A stretch of DNA of 64,000 bases, taken from the NCBI GenBank assembly GCA_963930755.1, contig OZ005738.1, forward strand, positions 12,159,655 through 12,223,654, read 5' to 3'. The stretch is from Eudasyphora cyanicolor (Eukaryota > Arthropoda > Insecta > Diptera > Muscidae). A program made the position numbers and the translations under genes. Each line of letters starts with the position of its first letter. Within the stretch, counting starts at the first letter, position 1. The notes beneath the pieces were generated by a model. The model saw nothing but the letters and a program-made list of their open reading frames with translations. It made no database searches and was not told the DNA's origin. Shown in pieces: positions 61,291 to 64,000 of this stretch.

Positions 61291-61299
61291 AAAGTGGGA

Positions 61300-62030
61300 T
61301 TTTTTCCGGGACATCAGAATTCGTTTTAGAGGTATGGTTCCCTCGGCAAAGTTTCTTATTTTGATCCCTAGAATACGATTTTAACTGAGCAATGGGCGAT
61401 TTTTAAATCGACCCGCCCTAATACTGATATACCAATTTTGGGTCTAAGCGCCATAAAATACCCGTTTCTCATCAGATCTATAAGTACCTACAATTTAGTA
61501 TATAACGGTTCCTCCAACCAGAAATGGACACATCAAATTTAAAGAAAATTGGTTCAGATTCAGATATAGATTCAGATATAGACTCCACAACATATACATA
61601 TTTTCCAATGTTGAATGTAGACGCTTTAAATTTTTCAACTATCTTTGAAAAATTTGGCGGAAATAGGTACATATTTAGGTATGTCCCCAGTTTATTTCTA
61701 TATCCTCATTTTTAATCTAAGCGCCATTAAATATTTTTTTTAACATATTATTCTCATTAAAAAAAAACAACTTTGATACAATTGACAAAACATATTTCTT
61801 TTTATTCTGTTCCGATGGGGGCGGATATATTGTTGTCGTCTCTCCCGACAAAAGCAATATGGAAGTGTAGTGCCATTTTACGCTTTTTAAATTTTCCATT
61901 ACGCTTTTTCTTCGGAAAAAGTTGGCATCACTGGTGCGAGGTGATATTTTGACCTTTTCAGGTCGAATATTGGCAAGATTTCTAATAGGATTGCAATCAC
62001 CAGACGAAAGAATTAATTAGGTAAACAAGA
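61300..62030. other. Non-coding stretch
   Basis: The phrase TCTAAGCGCCAT.AAATA occurs at about 61442 and 61718. A short CAGATATAGATT simple repeat lies near 61556-61582. Otherwise nothing recognised. Confidence 0.45.
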
Positions 62031-62174
62031 ATGGATGTACCAGCGAGAAAATCGATGAAATCTCATGTTATGGTGAAGGTAGTTGAAAAGTAGATAACGG
62101 AAATGGATGTACCAGCGAGAAAATCGATGAAATCTCATGTTATGGTGAAGGTAGTTGAAAAGTAGATAACGGAA
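62031..62174. repeat. Perfect 72-bp tandem duplication
   Basis: ATGGATGTACCAGCGAG starts at 62031 and again at 62103. The 72-bp units are identical by eye. Non-coding in context. Recent slippage or an assembly effect. Confidence 0.9.
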
Positions 62175-62179
62175 ATAAT

Positions 62180-64000
62180 ATGCCCCATTAGTGACACAAA
62201 TCCATTCGAAGTATCGTCTCTAAATGTTTTATTTGTCTCTGCAACACCGTACAAGACCCAAGTAATGCCCAAAAAAGGTTCAAGCTATCTGCTTGAATTA
62301 GGGGAATATATGGACCTGGTGTGAAGGTTGCACCTTTTCTAATCCTCTCCCCAAACACTGTGCAGTGCGAATGAGTTCAAATAATAGTAGTGTCGTTGGT
62401 AATGGTGCTGATGATGGTGGTAACATGGGTGGATATGATGACTTGGGTGCCGGGAGTTGGGTGTTGGAGGTTCTTCCACCGGTGTGGTGGATGTAGTGCA
62501 GCGACTGGCTTGTGCCTCGACTGTTGCCAGTGCAATGTTGCACGCAAAAGCACGTAAATGTGCATGTAATTAAAAATGGAATTTTAATCGTTACTTTAAC
62601 TAAGCATACGTTCCAACATCAACAACAATAGCAACAACAGCAACAATAACGAATGAGGCCTCCTCCAAAGAATACTTTCAAGCATTTATGCTAAAGAGGC
62701 ACAACATCAGCATCAGCTCCACACCACACAACACCACACCATACAAATCAGTAAGAAAATATCAAACACAAATACGCAAATCGGGCCACGGAAAAGAAAA
62801 CAGTTCAAAGATTTGCTCCTTATATTGGAACTCCACTGAAGGAGCGGAAAGGAGAATGAATGACGATGAAGAGAAGAAAAGTAAAAAAAAACACGCGCCA
62901 ATATACAATTCATTAACGATTTCACCAAAAGCCACGGCATATGCCGCCTACCACAACGCCTTTCCAAAAGGCAGCGCCAGAGCTCTCGATCTCAAAATTC
63001 CTACAGCCCATTGTGCAGAGCTTGATATACAGTTTAAGTCAAGCTTAGGAGAAGGAGCCAGCAAAGAGATGAGAAGAGAGAGGATGTTAGCTGTTGTTAG
63101 TGAAGACGATGATGATGTTTCGATGCCAGCCATTAGTTGTTGGCCACACGCTTGCCTGCTGCAGCGGCTGTGGTCATAGTTTTGGGTGCTAAGTCTGCCA
63201 TCTATTTAGACTTGCAGCCACCTCCTCGGTCTGATTTTGCCACCCTCCTTCCTGTTCCTGAATGGCTTTCGATCTGTATTTCGCTGCCTTCCTTCAAATC
63301 TGTGTTGCATTAACGTTTTTTTTCCTCCATCGCTCCAGCTGAAAGTATGTGTTTTGTGGCTGCTGCACTCAGCTGCTTATAAAAATGAATTGCAAATTAC
63401 GTGTTTTCAAATTGAAGTTTTACGATGTGAGATACTTTTCAAGAGGTGTGTGTGTGCGAGAGTGTGTGTCTATCTTTTCAAGCACTTAATGTAGAGCATT
63501 GTCTGTCTAAAGTCTGATGCTGGAGACCAAATCTTTACCTTCTTAGCTCAGCATTATGAAATCAGTCGTATTTCTTTCGCCTTGCATTTGGAATATTTTA
63601 GCTTAGAGATTCTTGCAATATTTAGGATAACGTTTTCTTTCTTTCACTCTTTGTTTTTTGCGCTTTTTTGCCAATGCCATTCTTTGGAGTTTCAGCTATT
63701 ATTGGCGATGAATCTCATTTGAATTAAGCTGAAATTATTAGGAATTGTTTCTGGGTTCGAATACACTGAGAGAAAGAACACAAAAACTAATCGGTTGCCA
63801 GGTTATAATGTTCGTAGTCTTGCAGCTTGACTGAGTTAAAGTGAGAGTTATGGATAAGGTCCTCAAGTCGTTCGCTGACAAAGTAAAAGCCCTGACCATG
63901 GCAAACTAGCAGCTTTGGTGTGTTCAAGAAATGTGAACGATATGCATCGGAGAAATATACACCCTAACATAATACAGATCTATCAACATGTTTTCTAAGC
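62180..64000. other. Non-coding, no supported gene
   Basis: A CAA/CAG trinucleotide patch lies at 62612-62652. The 163-residue frame at 62688-63179 has an acidic/basic mix but overlaps minus-strand frames, starts in simple sequence and has no known domain, so I do not call it. GT-rich patch near 63445-63470. Confidence 0.45.

Noticed and set aside
62688..63179. 163-codon plus-strand frame, the longest near the right end
   Set aside because: It begins in CAA/CAC simple sequence, overlaps frames on the other strand and contains no domain, signal or splice context I can recognise.
63745..63765. GGTTCGAATAC as a tRNA B box
   Set aside because: No matching A box, acceptor stem or anticodon stem could be built around it.

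Overview
The window is animal, almost certainly insect, nuclear DNA. The best guess is a higher (probably calyptrate) fly with a large, repeat-rich genome. The pointers are decayed jockey/I-type LINE fragments, a mariner-type element with a helix-turn-helix transposase remnant, a broken copy of a multicopy arthropod protein family, AT-rich TATAGAAAATTTCGTC arrays of a kind I recall from house-fly-like genomes, and long stretches without open frames. I recognise no intact host gene, no tRNA or rRNA and no CRISPR array. Nearly every open frame longer than 60 codons looks like chance or low complexity. The window is best read as intergenic or intronic DNA.

Layout. 0-11.6 kb is a graveyard of old transposons: a LINE C-terminus at 27-311, a 517-bp mariner-type element at 2997-3513, diverged long tandem copies at 5.57-7.2 kb, and a frameshifted LINE reverse transcriptase at 7.86-9.33 kb. 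11.6-19.0 kb is a degenerate AT-rich array with a period near 30 bp. It is interrupted by a minus-strand pseudogene (14.36-15.71 kb), which is itself split by a retroposon with about 20-bp target-site duplications, and by a longer relative of that retroposon (16.35-17.19 kb).

20.5-56.3 kb is dominated by eight blocks (A-H, about 21 kb together, roughly 680 units) of one 31-bp minisatellite. Each unit is a 28-bp imperfect palindrome (GATG, then ACTTTTC, a 5-nt loop, GAAAAGT, CATC) plus a 3-nt spacer. Blocks differ in orientation, loop base and spacer, and show higher-order repeats, a perfect 160-bp inverted repeat and a 706-bp duplication. Unique-looking non-coding DNA separates them. One block (B) sits inside what looks like a TA-flanked inverted-repeat element. 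Two other inverted-repeat elements lie at 26.74-28.85 and 30.07-30.89 kb.

A short dyad motif, GCCTA-N4-TAGGC or the related GCCTA-N4-TATGC, recurs about 25 times, often in the unique DNA next to minisatellite blocks. 56.3-64 kb is mostly unique-looking, with a 382-bp tandem repeat (58.27-59.7 kb), a foldback (61.14-61.29 kb) and a 72-bp duplication (62.03-62.17 kb).

The most interesting content is the palindromic minisatellite system, its apparent stem/loop orientation uncoupling, its likely kinship with the older AT-rich array, and the dispersed dyad motif. All coordinates of repeat blocks are by eye and may be off by tens of bases at degenerate edges.
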